Part shown: piece by piece, positions 62,485 to 64,000 of the stretch | Layout of the letters: every line of letters starts with the position of its first letter | Numbering within the stretch: position 1 is the first letter of the stretch | NCBI RefSeq assembly: GCF_003269425.1 | Contig: NZ_CP030104.1 | Location: 3,567,001-3,631,000, forward strand | Reading direction: 5' to 3' | Source: Flagellimonas maritima | Lineage (GTDB): Bacteria > Bacteroidota > Bacteroidia > Flavobacteriales > Flavobacteriaceae | DNA: 64,000 nucleotides | Made by a program: the position numbers and the translations under genes | Notes under the pieces: model-generated | Databases searched by the model: none | Seen by the model: only the letters and a program-made list of their open reading frames with translations | Told to the model about the DNA's origin: nothing

Positions 62485-64000
62485 CTACAAAATATAATCC
62501 GTACTTAAAAAATTGCTCACTTTAGCTTCCAGTAATTGTTCAATAGTTTCATTGTTCAACTCATTGTCCTTAAATGCCACGAAAGTCCTTATGGAGAAAG
62601 AACGCAATGCGTCATGAACACTTAAGGTAGATTGTGCAGAATCTTTCCTCCCTGTAAAAGGATAAACATCTGGACCTCGTTGACAAGAACTGTTCAAATT
62701 CACCCTACATACCAGATTGGCCAATGTGTCTATCAGCGGTGAAAGCGTATATACGTCTTTTCCGAACAAGCTTACCTGCTGACCGTAATTGGATTCCGCC
62801 ATATCATCCAAAGGTTCTTCTATCTTTTTGAACGGGACAACAGGAATTATTGGGCCAAACTGCTCTTCCTTATACACGCGCATATCCTTTGTAACAGGGT
62901 ACAGAACGGCGGGCCAGATATAGTTCTCGGACTGTTTCCCTCCTTTTTTATTCTTTATTTTTGCTCCCTTTGCTTTAGCATCATCCAATAGTTCTTTGAT
63001 ATAGGCCGGTTTTCCTGGTTCTGGCAAAGGCGTCAGTTTTACGCCATCGTCCCAAGGATTGCCAAATTTTAAAGCATCTACCTTTTCAGAAAACCGTTTT
63101 AAAAATTCCTGCTTCACATCTTCGTGGACATATACTACTTTTAAAGCAGTGCAGCGTTGTCCATTAAAGGAGAGTGTGCCAGCAATACATTCATCTACGG
63201 TAAGTTCCAAGTCCGCATCGGGCAGTATAATGGCAGGGTTTTTTGCCTCCAGACCCAATACCAAGCGTAATCTGTTGCTTTTTGGATGTTGGTCCTGTAA
63301 AGCGTTTGCGGATTTACTGTTACCTATGAGTGCCAAAACATCAACTTTTCCTGTTTTCATAATTGGAGCCGCAACTACCCTTCCCCTGCCAAAAATTATG
63401 TTTACCACACCTTTTGGAAAACTACTTTGGAAGGCTTCCAGTAAGTGGGTAATCAATAACACTCCATGCTTTGCTGGCTTAAAAATAGTTGTGTTGCCCA
63501 TTATGATAGCTGGAATTAAAAGCGCAAAGGTTTCGTTCAAGGGATAATTGTAAGGCCCCAGACAAAGAACAATTCCCAAAGGACCCCTACGGATATGCGC
63601 ATAAACTCCATCATTCTTTTGGAACTTTGCGGAATCTCGGTCCAGTTGTTTGTAATCTTCCAGAGTATCGTAGATATATTCCACCGTACGATCGAATTCT
63701 TTATAGGAATCAGGCAATGATTTACCAATTTCCCACATTAAAAGCTTTACGACTTCTTCCCTTTTTCGCTCCATTTTCTTCACAAAGGAAGCTATACATT
63801 CAATACGGTCTTTTACCTTCATGGTTGGCCAGACACCTTGACCTTTTCCAAAAGCTGTAACTGCGGCATTCAATGCTTCTGAGGCTTCTTTTTCACCCAT
63901 ATCAGGAATACTGCCCAAAACGGTATGTCTATAATCTTTTGTAGAAGAAATTGTTGAAATGACTTCGGTAACATTTCCCTTCCACTCTTTGAGATCCCCA
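62485..64000 (-). CDS. NADP-dependent glyceraldehyde-3-phosphate dehydrogenase-like aldehyde dehydrogenase, 5' part cut off
   Basis: The open frame continues to the window edge, so the N-terminus is missing. About 505 residues are visible, including a stretch upstream of the first ATG that reads [13 protein letters not shown] and [17 protein letters not shown]. It has ALDH-family motifs: [35 protein letters not shown] with the catalytic Cys, [16 protein letters not shown] with the catalytic Glu, and [13 protein letters not shown]. This fits the GapN branch, which oxidises glyceraldehyde-3-phosphate to 3-phosphoglycerate and makes NADPH. Substrate specificity is inferred from similarity. A hairpin terminator lies after it. 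Confidence 0.87.
   Translation of the reverse strand, partial: GDLKEWKGNVTEVISTISSTKDYRHTVLGSIPDMGEKEASEALNAAVTAFGKGQGVWPTMKVKDRIECIASFVKKMERKREEVVKLLMWEIGKSLPDSYKEFDRTVEYIYDTLEDYKQLDRDSAKFQKNDGVYAHIRRGPLGIVLCLGPYNYPLNETFALLIPAIIMGNTTIFKPAKHGVLLITHLLEAFQSSFPKGVVNIIFGRGRVVAAPIMKTGKVDVLALIGNSKSANALQDQHPKSNRLRLVLGLEAKNPAIILPDADLELTVDECIAGTLSFNGQRCTALKVVYVHEDVKQEFLKRFSEKVDALKFGNPWDDGVKLTPLPEPGKPAYIKELLDDAKAKGAKIKNKKGGKQSENYIWPAVLYPVTKDMRVYKEEQFGPIIPVVPFKKIEEPLDDMAESNYGQQVSLFGKDVYTLSPLIDTLANLVCRVNLNSSCQRGPDVYPFTGRKDSAQSTLSVHDALRSFSIRTFVAFKDNELNNETIEQLLEAKVSNFLSTDYIL

Overview
The window is chromosomal DNA of a member of the Bacteroidota, most likely a marine-type Flavobacteriaceae (inference). The signs are AT-rich DNA with little Shine-Dalgarno signal, TAnnTTTG-type -7 promoter elements, a fused E1 alpha/beta 2-oxoacid dehydrogenase, DUF4369/TlpA and DUF2911 proteins, many lipoproteins, and M1 peptidases. 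No rRNA, tRNA, CRISPR array, integrase or transposase gene was seen.

Layout. 1-12 kb: a cut-off dicarboxylate symporter, aroC, an LpxH-like phosphoesterase, a large FAD/Fe-S oxidoreductase, an outer-membrane protein, a TlpA-type thioredoxin lipoprotein, a rhomboid protease, an LpxL-like acyltransferase, a collagen-like lipoprotein and glmM. 12-17 kb: a compact run of ACP phosphodiesterase-like, gamma-glutamyltransferase, ATP-grasp and membrane-anchored proteins, facing a glutamate-receptor-like potassium channel. 17-20 kb: a cleavable LexA-like XRE/S24 repressor divergent from a radical-SAM/small-ORF/TIGR03915 DNA-repair operon, with three clear copies and one weak copy of a palindromic operator in the shared promoter.

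20.9-26.5 kb is an accessory region at the 3' end of a conserved tudor-like gene (26010-26534). Decayed pieces of that gene's 3' end occur twice more (21777-22010 and 23833-23926), and a 50-bp element upstream is also duplicated. One duplicate is interrupted, with base-level precision, by a 798-bp integron-like cassette carrying a HEPN/AbiU2-like gene and a 129-bp attC-like folded end. The other duplicate keeps the empty site. Cargo between the copies is a single-domain response regulator, a GAF-PAS protein with a DHp-like helix but no kinase ATPase domain, and a Moco-sulfurase-like PLP enzyme.

26.5-55 kb is mostly housekeeping: uvrA, a LOG protein, a zinc-site-less M1 peptidase fused to a beta-barrel, fused E1, DoxX, holA, a small HSDR_N protein, glycosyltransferase 2, OmpA, YrdC/TsaC, a UvrD-type helicase, an M20 amidohydrolase, an FMN glutamate-synthase-like enzyme, patatin, M1 aminopeptidase, recG and a DUF2911 protein. 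56-61 kb is the leucine pathway: leuC, leuD, an isopropylmalate/citramalate synthase-family enzyme and leuB. The window ends with a serine hydrolase and a cut-off GapN-like aldehyde dehydrogenase.

Starts were moved from the longest ORF to an internal codon in several genes, for the reasons given in each entry. All functions are read from motifs and family memory; no database search was run.
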